Source: Nitrososphaerota archaeon
Lineage (GTDB): Archaea > Thermoproteota > Nitrososphaeria > Nitrososphaerales > Gagatemarchaeaceae
Assembly (NCBI GenBank): GCA_027886975.1
Contig: JAPCJK010000004.1
Location: 1 to 47,789 of the forward strand
Length of the DNA: 47,789 bases
Direction: 5' to 3'
The notes under the pieces: generated by a model
Seen by the model: the letters and a program-made list of their open reading frames with translations, nothing else
The model's database searches: none
Told to the model about the DNA's origin: nothing
In this document: in pieces, positions 1 to 7,247 of the stretch
Layout of the letters: the number at the start of each line of letters is the position of its first letter
How positions within the stretch are numbered: the stretch's first letter is position 1
Made by a program: the position numbers and the translations under genes

Positions 1-372
1 GTCAAGCCGCTCGCGAGAATTGTCGCCTACGAGACAGGCGGCTTGGAGCCAGCGCGAGTGATGGAGGCGCCGATTCCCACAACGAAGGCCCTGCTGAAGC
101 GAGTGAAGATGTCCATCGAGGACATGGACCTCGTAGAACATAACGAGGCTTATTCGACAGCGTCGATAGCCGTTAGGAAGGCTTTAGGAATCGACGAGGA
201 CAAGTTCAACATCACCGGCGGAGCCGTGGCTCTCGGCCACCCCATAGGCTGCAGCGGGGCCAGAGTCCTCACTACGCTAATTTACGGTCTGAAGAGGTCT
301 GGCAAGAAGCGAGGGCTGGCGACCCTTTGCCTGGGCGGCGGAAACGCCGTCTCAATGATTATTGAGCGGTAG
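1..372 (+). CDS. Thiolase (acetyl-CoA C-acyltransferase), C-terminal part
   Basis: The frame is open from base 1, so the gene is cut by the window edge and only the last 123 residues are visible. These hold the C-terminal thiolase half: HNEAY, the GHPIGCSGAR loop with the catalytic His, and CLGGGNA with the second active-site Cys. Thiolases condense or cleave acyl-CoA and acetyl-CoA. The N-terminal half with the nucleophilic Cys lies outside, so direction (ketolysis or acetoacetyl-CoA synthesis) cannot be judged. It converges on an acyl-CoA ligase and overlaps its 3' end by 14 bases, consistent with a lipid or acyl-CoA neighbourhood. Confidence 0.93.
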   Translation, partial: VKPLARIVAYETGGLEPARVMEAPIPTTKALLKRVKMSIEDMDLVEHNEAYSTASIAVRKALGIDEDKFNITGGAVALGHPIGCSGARVLTTLIYGLKRSGKKRGLATLCLGGGNAVSMIIER

Positions 373-2038
373 GCGTCGCTTCTTTCAGCTTTCGCCTGAG
401 AACCTTTCCGACTAGCGTCTTTGGGAGGTCGGGGACGAATTCGACCATCCTCGGCACCTTGTACTTGGCAAGTCTGTTGCTGCAGAACTCCAGGATATCA
501 CCCTCGACCCTGCCCTTAGTGGACGGGTCCTTCAGAACTATGAAAGCTTTGACGGTTTCGCCCATGTACTGGTCTGGGATGCCGACGACGGCAGCCTCTT
601 TGACTGCTGGATGCTCGAACAATACCTCCTCTACTTCGCGGGGGTAGACCTTCAGACCTCCGACTGACACCATGTCCTTCTTCCTGTCCACGATATAGAA
701 GAAGCCGTCGTCGTCCATCCGCGCGATATCTCCTGTCAGAAGCCAACCATCCTTCATGACGAGGTCAGTCTCAGATTCATTGTTCCAGTAACCAGTCATG
801 ATCTGCGGGCCTTTGAGGACCAGTTCGCCTATCTCTCCAACTCCAAGCTCAGAGGACGGGTCGTCGAGGGAAACTATCTTGGCGTCCGTCGACGGGAAGG
901 GGAAGCCGATCGACCCTTCCCTGGGGGAACCATCTCTAAAGGGGTTCGTGGTGCCGACCGCAGAGGATTCGGTGAGCCCATATCCTTCTACTAGATTCCC
1001 ACCCGTCAGCTCATTGAATTTCCTTCTTACCGCTACGGGGAGGGGAGCGCCTCCCGAAAACGCGAGCCGTACCGTTTTGAGGTCGAACTTCGCTACGTCG
1101 GGGTGGTGGTTTATCGCGACGTACATCGTCGGGACCCCGCAGAAAACGGTGACCTTCTCTTTCTGTATTGCTCCCATCACCTCTTTGATGTCAAATCTGG
1201 GAAGGAGCACGATCTGTCCTCCCGCCCACAGCGGGGCGTTCATGACCCCTGTCATCCCGAAGATGTGGAAGAGTGGAAGGACCGCCAGACAGACGTCTGT
1301 CTGAGTCATTGGGAGTGTGGTCGCAGCAATCGCCGCCGCCGAAAGGAGGTTGTAGTGAGTAAGAATCGCGCCCTTGGAAACTCCGGTCGTCCCTCCTGTG
1401 TACTGCAGCACCGCGATGTCTTCAATTGGATTTGCATCGGCCGGGGCATCGATGGGCTCGCTCTTCCGTACGAGGTCTACGAATGCGACAGTGTCCCTCC
1501 GCCTCAGGTTCTTGACTTTCGCCAGGCCCGCCAGAGCTCGCTTGATGCCGGGAAGGTAGTCAGTAACGCTGGCCGTGATTACGTGAGCGAGACTTAGCCT
1601 GTCCCTGCAGCCCTCCAAGCTCGCGAAAAGGTCATTCCCCCGCACGACATCGTTGGCGGCGACGACCATGGTGGAACCAGAATCTCGGAGCTGAGCCTCG
1701 AGCTCGCGTTCCTTGTAAAGCGGACTACACGGAACTACGATGCCACCCGCTTTGAGTATCCCGAAGTAGCTGATAACAAATTGGGGCGTATTGGGGGAGA
1801 ATATCGCAATCCTGTCTCCCTTCTTAAGCCCAAGGCCCAAAAGGCCCGACGCGAACCTCGAAGACAGCTCGTCAACCTCAGAGTAGGCCATCGTCCTCCC
1901 TTGATAACGCAGGCAGGGCTTAGAGCCGAAATTCTTTGCAGAATTCGACAGGATGCGGTGCAAAGGTTGGGGCGGGACATTCACCTCCTTCGCGAGATAG
2001 GCAGGCCAGGACTTGTACCAAGTCCGCTCCAGCTGCAA
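359..2038 (-). CDS. Long-chain fatty-acid/acyl-CoA ligase (AMP-forming)
   Basis: A 559-residue member of the ANL adenylating family, usual length. The P-loop-like motif YTGGTTGVSKG lies near residues 213-223, followed by GYGLTES, the LTGDIA motif with the ribose-binding Asp, a DRKKDM hinge and LPKTLVGKVLRR with the catalytic Lys near the C-terminus. It would activate a carboxylic acid to acyl-AMP and then acyl-CoA; chain length cannot be read from sequence. The start is the first ATG, about 100 bases from the divergent DUF373 gene. The thiolase convergent to it suggests a shared acyl-CoA role, by inference. Confidence 0.92.
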   Translation of the reverse strand: MQLERTWYKSWPAYLAKEVNVPPQPLHRILSNSAKNFGSKPCLRYQGRTMAYSEVDELSSRFASGLLGLGLKKGDRIAIFSPNTPQFVISYFGILKAGGIVVPCSPLYKERELEAQLRDSGSTMVVAANDVVRGNDLFASLEGCRDRLSLAHVITASVTDYLPGIKRALAGLAKVKNLRRRDTVAFVDLVRKSEPIDAPADANPIEDIAVLQYTGGTTGVSKGAILTHYNLLSAAAIAATTLPMTQTDVCLAVLPLFHIFGMTGVMNAPLWAGGQIVLLPRFDIKEVMGAIQKEKVTVFCGVPTMYVAINHHPDVAKFDLKTVRLAFSGGAPLPVAVRRKFNELTGGNLVEGYGLTESSAVGTTNPFRDGSPREGSIGFPFPSTDAKIVSLDDPSSELGVGEIGELVLKGPQIMTGYWNNESETDLVMKDGWLLTGDIARMDDDGFFYIVDRKKDMVSVGGLKVYPREVEEVLFEHPAVKEAAVVGIPDQYMGETVKAFIVLKDPSTKGRVEGDILEFCSNRLAKYKVPRMVEFVPDLPKTLVGKVLRRKLKEATPTAQ

Positions 2039-2110
2039 ATTCCCCGACTGCGAACGCGTGGTATGTCCCTTAAGGGTATCTGGGGCTCTCTAAGGGAGCA
2101 ACTCCTAGGC

Positions 2111-2120
2111 TTAAGTATAA
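2111..2120 (+). promoter_or_regulatory. TATA box of the DUF373 gene
   Basis: TTAAGTATAA sits 26-35 bases before the ATG at 2146, the archaeal TATA distance for a leaderless or near-leaderless transcript. Confidence 0.6.
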
Positions 2121-2145
2121 ACAACCAAGATTCTGAATCGAAGCG

Positions 2146-3267
2146 ATGTCTCAGGCCGAAGAAAGGTATCTCGTTCTCTGCGTCGACAGGGACGATGACC
2201 TAGGGGTCAAGGCGAAGGTCGAATCTCCGGTCATCGGAAGGGACTCAACCCTGGCGGCCGCGACCAGGCTTGTTCTGGCGGACCCGGAGGAGGCAGATGC
2301 AAACGCGATGTTCGCCGCAGTCAGGAAATACGACGAGTTGTTGAAAGTGGGGACCCCTTGCGAGGTCGCGGTCGTTTGTGGCGAGGTCAACCGAGGGTTC
2401 GAGGCAGACAGAAGGGTGGGAAGGGAAGTCGCGAGCGTCCTCGCCGGGTCGAAATTCTCGGGGGTGGTGTTAGTATCCGACGGAGGCGAGGACGAACAGG
2501 TCATACCGATCATACAGAGCATGAAGCCGATTGTGTCTGTCCAAAGGGTGACGGTCAAGCACAGCCAGTCAGTCGAAGAGACCTACGAAGTGCTGGGGCG
2601 GTACCTCAGGATGCTCGTGTTCGACCCTCACTACTCCAGGTATGCGCTCGGTGTTCCCGGGCTGATTTTTGTCCTTGCTGGGATACTTATCGTAGCGGGC
2701 AGGGTATTCGAAGCCCAACTGGCGACCCTTTTGATCCTAGGCGGAGCCTTCTTGATTAGGGGGTTCGGCGTCGACAGGACTGTGGCGGGCCTCCTAAAGC
2801 GGGGGCCGACCGGGTACATACGTCTCGTTTCGATGATGTTTGCCGTATTGATCGTTTTGGTGGGGATTTTCACGGGCTACAATGCTATGCTGGGCGACTC
2901 GACGGCGGTGAGCGCGATACTTGCGAACCCCGGGGCCATCCTCGTCTACGGAGCGACACTCATAGGCTATCTTATCGGAGGTAGCTTGACCCTTGTGTGG
3001 GTAGGGATAGCGATCTACGCGACCGGTGCCTTGCTCTCGCACGTTGCAAGGGACAGCGCCAGGTGGCGGCGGGACGGATTCGTCCTAATCATGCTGGCGA
3101 TACTTTATTTTCCGCTCAGGACTTTCTCAGATTTCCTCGAAACTGGGACGGCCGTGTCTTCATTCCTCCTCATCTCAGCCGTTCTGATAGGGCTCGCTGC
3201 GATTTTCGCCGTGACCACTGCAATTTATCCCCGCGTCAGGACGAGGGGTACCCCCGAAAACGAGTAG
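2146..3267 (+). CDS. DUF373 family membrane protein
   Basis: 373 residues. The soluble N-terminal half begins with the family signature YLVLCVDRDDDLG and continues with a conserved VVCGEVNRG stretch and VLVSDGGEDEQVIP. From about residue 165 there are several hydrophobic segments (for example GVPGLIFVLAGILIVAG), giving roughly five or six membrane helices. DUF373 proteins are conserved in archaea with no established function. It ends three bases before the cis-prenyltransferase start, so the two are probably cotranscribed from the TATA box at 2111; a link to lipid-carrier metabolism is only inferred. Confidence 0.85.
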   Translation: MSQAEERYLVLCVDRDDDLGVKAKVESPVIGRDSTLAAATRLVLADPEEADANAMFAAVRKYDELLKVGTPCEVAVVCGEVNRGFEADRRVGREVASVLAGSKFSGVVLVSDGGEDEQVIPIIQSMKPIVSVQRVTVKHSQSVEETYEVLGRYLRMLVFDPHYSRYALGVPGLIFVLAGILIVAGRVFEAQLATLLILGGAFLIRGFGVDRTVAGLLKRGPTGYIRLVSMMFAVLIVLVGIFTGYNAMLGDSTAVSAILANPGAILVYGATLIGYLIGGSLTLVWVGIAIYATGALLSHVARDSARWRRDGFVLIMLAILYFPLRTFSDFLETGTAVSSFLLISAVLIGLAAIFAVTTAIYPRVRTRGTPENE

Positions 3268-3270
3268 TCC

Positions 3271-4053
3271 ATGTTAGAGTCAGCTCTCAGAATCCTAGGC
3301 GTTTACCGTCTGTATGAGGGGAGACTCAAGGCCCAGATTGAAGAGGGAGGCGTACCGACCCACATCGGGATAATTCTGGACGGCAACCGCAGGTGGGCGT
3401 CGAACCAGGGGGTGGCCGAGGGGTTCGGTCACGAGGAGGGGGCGAACAGGGCAGAAGAGCTCCTGGACTGGTGCCACGAACTCGGAATCAAAACTGTAAC
3501 CCTGTACGTGCTTTCGACTGAGAACCTGGACAGGACCCCGGAGGAGTTGAAGCAACTCTTCGAGCTCATCCAGGCCAGGCTCGAAAGGCTCCTCAATGAC
3601 GAGAGAATCGAGAGGTACAAGGTAAACGTGAGGGCGATAGGTCAGCTTGGCCTTCTTCCAGATTCGATCAACGAACTTCTTCATGCGATCGAGAAGAAGA
3701 CGGCAGGATACAACGACCACTACCTCAACATCGCGGTCGCCTACGGGGGGAGGGCGGAGATAACGGACATGGTGAGGTCAGTGGCCCAGGACGTGAGAAG
3801 CGGGAAGCTAGACCCCGATTCGATAAGCGAGGACACAGTCTCTGCCAGGCTCTACACGTCTTATCTTCCCAACCAGGAACCTGACCTTATCATCAGAACG
3901 TCGGGAGAGGAGAGAATGAGCGGCTTCCTCCTTTGGCAGGGGGCGTATTCAGAGCTGGTCTTCGTGGACGTCTTCTGGCCGGCCTTTCGGTTCATCGACC
4001 TGCTAAGGGCGATCAGGACGTACCAGAAACGCAGGAGAAGGCACGGCAGATAG
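3271..4053 (+). CDS. uppS: Cis-prenyltransferase (undecaprenyl/dolichyl diphosphate synthase type)
   Basis: 260 residues, typical for the UppS/DHDDS family, which adds isopentenyl units in cis to make the long polyprenyl diphosphate used as glycan carrier in archaeal N-glycosylation. Visible motifs: GIILDGNRRWAS with the catalytic Asp, HEEGANRAEELLDWC, LYVLSTENLDR, and the C-terminal DLIIRTSGEERMSGFLLWQ followed by YSELVFVDVFWP. The start ATG is placed three bases after the DUF373 stop. Archaeal product is normally a dolichol-type lipid, so the bacterial gene symbol reflects family only. Confidence 0.94.
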   Translation: MLESALRILGVYRLYEGRLKAQIEEGGVPTHIGIILDGNRRWASNQGVAEGFGHEEGANRAEELLDWCHELGIKTVTLYVLSTENLDRTPEELKQLFELIQARLERLLNDERIERYKVNVRAIGQLGLLPDSINELLHAIEKKTAGYNDHYLNIAVAYGGRAEITDMVRSVAQDVRSGKLDPDSISEDTVSARLYTSYLPNQEPDLIIRTSGEERMSGFLLWQGAYSELVFVDVFWPAFRFIDLLRAIRTYQKRRRRHGR

Positions 4054-4060
4054 CGGCAAC

Positions 4061-4070
4061 AATTATAACC
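4061..4070 (+). promoter_or_regulatory. TATA box of the eL22-like gene
   Basis: AATTATAACC lies just after the uppS stop and 25-34 bases before the TTG at 4095. It argues for an independent transcript and for the TTG start rather than the longer reading frame within uppS. Confidence 0.55.
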
Positions 4071-4094
4071 GATGGCGTCGGTGGGGATGTCTGC

Positions 4095-4520
4095 TTGAAG
4101 GTAACGCTTGGGACGCTGAAGAATAAGGGGGATGAGTTGGCCGCATTCCTGGAGCCGAGAGTCGGCTCGAAGCCTTCTCTGTCGGGGGACGAGATAGAGT
4201 TCGAAGACGCGAGCGTCAGGGCGGGGGTAAGGCCCAGACACGTTAAGACCTACATCAAGCGATTCCTGTACATGAATGGGGTCAGGAAGAAGTACCGGGT
4301 CTTTGTTTCTGGGAAGGAACTTACAATCCAGGAGATAGAAATCGCCGAGGAAGAAGAGGAGGAGAAAGGGCCCAAGAAGGCCTCGGAGGAAGCTGAACCT
4401 AAAGCGCCGGCAAAGGCCGCGGAGGAAGTGACTTCCAAAGGAGCCGCAGGGGAGCAGAAAGCGGCGAAGCCGAAGAAGGCCGCAGCAAAGAAACCGCGTG
4501 CGAAGAAGAAGAAAGAATAA
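4095..4520 (+). CDS. Probable ribosomal protein eL22-like
   Basis: The open frame begins inside uppS, but the TATA box at 4061 and a GGTGGGGAT purine tract place the start at TTG 4095, giving 141 residues. The core (MKVTL, then VKTYIKRFLYMNGVRKKYRV, then an acidic EEEEEE run) follows the order and length of eukaryotic eL22: a short beta strand, a basic helix with aromatic residues, a final strand, and an acidic tail. A further 55 residues are low-complexity Ala/Lys/Pro/Glu, ending in a poly-Lys run. eL22 is a large-subunit rRNA-binding protein best known from eukaryotes. The match is by pattern only; an unrelated basic RNA-binding protein is possible. Confidence 0.55.
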   Translation: MKVTLGTLKNKGDELAAFLEPRVGSKPSLSGDEIEFEDASVRAGVRPRHVKTYIKRFLYMNGVRKKYRVFVSGKELTIQEIEIAEEEEEEKGPKKASEEAEPKAPAKAAEEVTSKGAAGEQKAAKPKKAAAKKPRAKKKKE

Positions 4521-4521
4521 T

Positions 4522-4914
4522 CTAGGATGAGCGGGCCTTTCTGGACCGCAGTAGTCGTTTCTCTCTGAGCAGCGCCCTGAGGTAGTTCCTCCCCTCTCGG
4601 AGCTCTCTTAGCGCTTGCCTGAAATCCCCCAACCTGAAGCTTTCCGCCCCTTTCTTCAGGTTCCGTAGGGCGAACTGCAGCGCTTGCCTTTCGTCTGGGA
4701 CGCCATAGGGCTTGAGCTTCACGAACACACCTGGGTTCTCCTCGTCCAGCTCGAACTTGATGAAAGCAATGCTCTTCTCGATTTCGAGATAGGCCCTCCA
4801 GATAGAGCGGAGCTGCTCCACCGAAGGCTCGCCAGAGACCTTCTCGACCAGCGATGCCAATCTCCGCCCTGCATCTGCGAGGTCGTTCGCTGTTTCGTTT
4901 CTCCACTCGCTCAC
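4522..4914 (-). CDS. Conserved-looking helical protein of unknown function
   Basis: 130 residues with no family I recognise. The sequence is strongly helical and charged, with an early GEPSVEQLRSIWRAYLEIEKSIAFIK segment and a basic C-terminus ending RLLRSRKARSS. No cysteine cluster or membrane segment is visible. It converges on the eL22-like gene with one base between the stops and is divergent from the duplicated-domain gene at 5004. The basic tail would suit nucleic-acid binding, but this is a guess. Confidence 0.6.
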   Translation of the reverse strand: MSEWRNETANDLADAGRRLASLVEKVSGEPSVEQLRSIWRAYLEIEKSIAFIKFELDEENPGVFVKLKPYGVPDERQALQFALRNLKKGAESFRLGDFRQALRELREGRNYLRALLREKRLLRSRKARSS

Positions 4915-4970
4915 GGCAGCACTTTCGTGCCGGGGCTTTTAGTCGGAAATATCGGTTTGCCTTCTTTCAA

Positions 4971-4980
4971 GCTTATAACC
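4971..4980 (+). promoter_or_regulatory. TATA box of the gene at 5004
   Basis: GCTTATAACC is 24-33 bases before TTG 5004 and supports that internal start over the upstream frame that overlaps the opposite-strand gene. Confidence 0.5.
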
Positions 4981-5003
4981 AACAGATAGGCGGCGGGCAA
5001 TCG

Positions 5004-5681
5004 TTGCCCAAGAAGGAGGAGCAGAGGATCGGGGGCGCGTGCTACGTTGGCCTCGACTCGCTTGTCGAACTCGGGAGGCTGTCCTGCGCCCTTGAAAGGG
5101 CACCCTTCCCCCTCTTCGCATTCAAACACGGGAGGTTCACGAGAATCGCGGCCCAGGCTGACCTGTTCATGGGGACCCCGATCTTTTACTACTTTGACAA
5201 CGGACAGGTTGACGAGTTCCTCGCCTACAGGATTTCCGGGGAAGGGGAGGAAGTGCAACTTGTGAGTTCGGCCAGCAACGCTTCTTACCTCTACGCGCCC
5301 GTCATCAGGGTCCAGAAAATGCCGAAGCCGCTTGCCGAAAAGGTAGAGTTCCCTGACAAGTTCATGTCGGTGGAAGTAGAGAACATCCCTAGTCTCGTGA
5401 AGGTTGGCGCCTACAAGACCCTCTTCGAAGAGCCGCCCCTTCCGCTCTTTGCCTTCAAAGATGGTGACGGGTGGGTGGTCGGGACTTTCGCTCGGATTGA
5501 CGACTACGAGGAGGCTTCGATATTCTTCTACACCCGTTCAAAGGACGAGCCATCGGGGTTCCTAAGGTACTCCTACGACAAGATCACAGAGACGACGTAC
5601 GTGAAGAGAACCGACGAACCGGGATACCATTACATCAAGGTCGTTAAGCTCACGGCGCGCCACCCACTCGTGGAATTCTAG
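5004..5681 (+). CDS. Unknown protein with two tandem copies of one domain
   Basis: The open frame starts at 4854 but would overlap the divergent gene and its own promoter; TTG 5004 is 24 bases after a TATA box and gives 225 residues. The protein is an internal duplication. The first half contains FPLFAFKHGRF, then an IFYYFDNG turn and YLYAPVIRVQKM. The second contains LPLFAFKDGDG, then IFFYTRSKD and YHYIKVVKL at the same spacing. Each copy looks like a small aromatic-rich beta fold. I do not recognise the family. The 3' end overlaps the convergent Nudix gene by four bases. Confidence 0.75.
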   Translation: MPKKEEQRIGGACYVGLDSLVELGRLSCALERAPFPLFAFKHGRFTRIAAQADLFMGTPIFYYFDNGQVDEFLAYRISGEGEEVQLVSSASNASYLYAPVIRVQKMPKPLAEKVEFPDKFMSVEVENIPSLVKVGAYKTLFEEPPLPLFAFKDGDGWVVGTFARIDDYEEASIFFYTRSKDEPSGFLRYSYDKITETTYVKRTDEPGYHYIKVVKLTARHPLVEF

Positions 5682-6091
5682 GCCGGGTGCCTGACGAACT
5701 TCTCGGCTTCCGCCAGCGTGACTTTCGAGTTGTCGTAGGACGCCTTGTCCATGGCCTCGCGGTACTCGAACCACCCATATCCTTGATGTTCGAATGAGAT
5801 CTTTACGCTCTCGTCATCGGTGACCGCAAGGAGGTAAACCACCTGCTTGTGTACGTTCTTACCATTCCTCCTGTAGAAATATTCTATTACTTTCCTGAAA
5901 CCGTGGACGATCTTTACGTCCTTCAGCCCTGTCTCTTCCTTCACCTCTCTCAGGACCGTCTGCAATTCGCTCTCCCCTTTTTCCACTCCGCCTTTGGGGA
6001 AATCCCAACGCCCTGCGTTCTGTAGCAACAGGTACATCCGGCCGCCGGCGGAATCACGATAGACGACGGCTCCCGCCGACCTCTCTTCCAT
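5678..6091 (-). CDS. Nudix hydrolase, diadenosine-tetraphosphatase type
   Basis: 137 residues. The full Nudix box GX5EX7REUXEEXGU is present as GGVEKGESELQTVLREVKEE followed by TGL. The N-terminal RSAGAVVYRD and the WDFPKGG lead into the box are typical of asymmetric bis(5'-nucleosyl)-tetraphosphatases, which remove Ap4A formed by aminoacyl-tRNA synthetases. Substrate remains an inference, because Nudix enzymes cannot be assigned by the box alone. The start is the ATG at 6091; the divergent neighbour is the inositol phosphate synthase. Confidence 0.9.
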   Translation of the reverse strand: MEERSAGAVVYRDSAGGRMYLLLQNAGRWDFPKGGVEKGESELQTVLREVKEETGLKDVKIVHGFRKVIEYFYRRNGKNVHKQVVYLLAVTDDESVKISFEHQGYGWFEYREAMDKASYDNSKVTLAEAEKFVRHPA

Positions 6092-6176
6092 CGCCGCGCT
6101 CGTTTGGCAGACTGATTATTAGGATTCTGTCGTGCGAAGGCCCAAATCATTTTAACGCCGATGCCGATGGGCGTCA

Positions 6177-7019
6177 GTGCCAAGATTGCGAAAAATCAAA
6201 GTGGCAATAGCCGGCGTCGGCAATTGCGCCTCGGCTCTCGTGCAGGGCCTCCAGTACTACTCCAAGAAAGGGCCGGACGACGGACTGACGTACTGGGACT
6301 TGGGCGGTTACACCCCAAAGGATATCGAGTTTGTCGCTGCCTTTGATGTGAATTCGCGGAAGGTGGGTAAGGACCTGTCTCAGGCAATACTTCAGCCCCC
6401 CAACAACACGGTCAAGATCGTAGACGTCCCGAAGCTCGGGGTTCAGGTGAAGAAAGGTCCTGTCCTCGACGGGATAGGGAAGTACCTGAAAGATGTCGTA
6501 AGCGTATCAGGGCAACCGGCGCAGGATGTTGTCCAGGAACTAAAGGACACCGGGGCAGAGATTCTCGTGAACTACCTGCCGGTAGGGAGCACCGAAGCTT
6601 CTCGGAACTACGCCGAGGCCGCCTTGGCGGCAAGGGTCGCCTTCGTCAACGCAATTCCGGTCTTTATCGCTTCCGACAGTGCGTGGGCGGCTCGATTCGA
6701 GAAGGCTGGGCTGCCGGTCGCGGGGGACGATGTGATGAGCCAAATTGGGGCAACGGTACTTCATAAGACGCTCGTGAAGATGGCCATCGACAGGGGGGTC
6801 AAGGTGGACGAGACGTACCAGCTCAACATCGGAGGAGACACCGACTTCCTGAACATGCTGGAAGAAAGCAGGTTGAAAGACAAGAGGGAGAGCAAGACAA
6901 GCGCGGTCAGGGCCATGTCCCCTTACGAGGTCCCGACCAGGATAGGTCCGAGCGACTACGTCCCGTTCCTTGAGAACGATAAGGTATGCTACATTTGGCT
7001 GAAGGGACGGTACTTCTGA
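6177..7019 (+). CDS. ino1: Myo-inositol-1-phosphate synthase, N-terminal 280 residues (interrupted by TGA)
   Basis: Begins at GTG 6177 with KIKVAIAGVGNCASALVQGL, the Rossmann NAD-binding loop of inositol-1-phosphate synthase. Further family motifs follow: NYLPVGS, the VAFVNAIPVFIA stretch, GDDVMSQIGATVLHKTL and LNIGGDTDFLNM. The enzyme converts glucose-6-phosphate to inositol-1-phosphate for archaeal inositol lipids or solutes. The frame stops at TGA 7017-7019 after KGRYF. Translation past it in the same frame gives the missing C-terminus, so the stop lies where the family normally has Gly. A TATA-like ATTTTAAC is near 6148-6155. Confidence 0.9.
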   Translation: MPRLRKIKVAIAGVGNCASALVQGLQYYSKKGPDDGLTYWDLGGYTPKDIEFVAAFDVNSRKVGKDLSQAILQPPNNTVKIVDVPKLGVQVKKGPVLDGIGKYLKDVVSVSGQPAQDVVQELKDTGAEILVNYLPVGSTEASRNYAEAALAARVAFVNAIPVFIASDSAWAARFEKAGLPVAGDDVMSQIGATVLHKTLVKMAIDRGVKVDETYQLNIGGDTDFLNMLEESRLKDKRESKTSAVRAMSPYEVPTRIGPSDYVPFLENDKVCYIWLKGRYF

Positions 7020-7028
7020 GGATGTGTC

Positions 7029-7247
7029 GTGAAGGTCGACGTGAAGCTTCACGTTGTCGACGCCTACGACAGCGGAGGGGTGATGGTCGACGCCATAAGG
7101 GGGGCGAGGGTCGCCCTTGACAGGGGAGTCGGAGGTCAGCTGGTCAGCGTCTCTGCATTCTGCTTCAAGCACCCACCGGTGCAGATGACGTATCAGGCGG
7201 CTAAGGCAGCCTTCGAAGAATTCACTTCGGGGGAGAGGGAGCGCTAG
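7029..7247 (+). CDS. Myo-inositol-1-phosphate synthase, C-terminal fragment in the same frame
   Basis: 72 residues if restarted at GTG 7029, ten bases after the TGA and in the same frame as the N-terminal part. It carries the normal end of the enzyme: KLHVVDAYDSGGVMVDAIR (the usual D-S-P-N-S/A-G region), LDRGVGG and the FKHPPVQM closing motif. GAGG lies 9-12 bases before the GTG, so re-initiation as a second subunit is possible. Read through, the total of about 355 residues equals normal bacterial/archaeal length. Alternatives are stop read-through, a decayed gene, or a base-call error. The 3' end overlaps the convergent surface-protein gene. Confidence 0.75.
   Translation: MKVDVKLHVVDAYDSGGVMVDAIRGARVALDRGVGGQLVSVSAFCFKHPPVQMTYQAAKAAFEEFTSGERER

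Noticed and set aside
6177-7247. TGA as selenocysteine or reassigned codon
   Set aside because: The position is Gly in the family, other genes here use TGA as stop, and no SECIS-like element was recognised; re-initiation, mutation or error are simpler.
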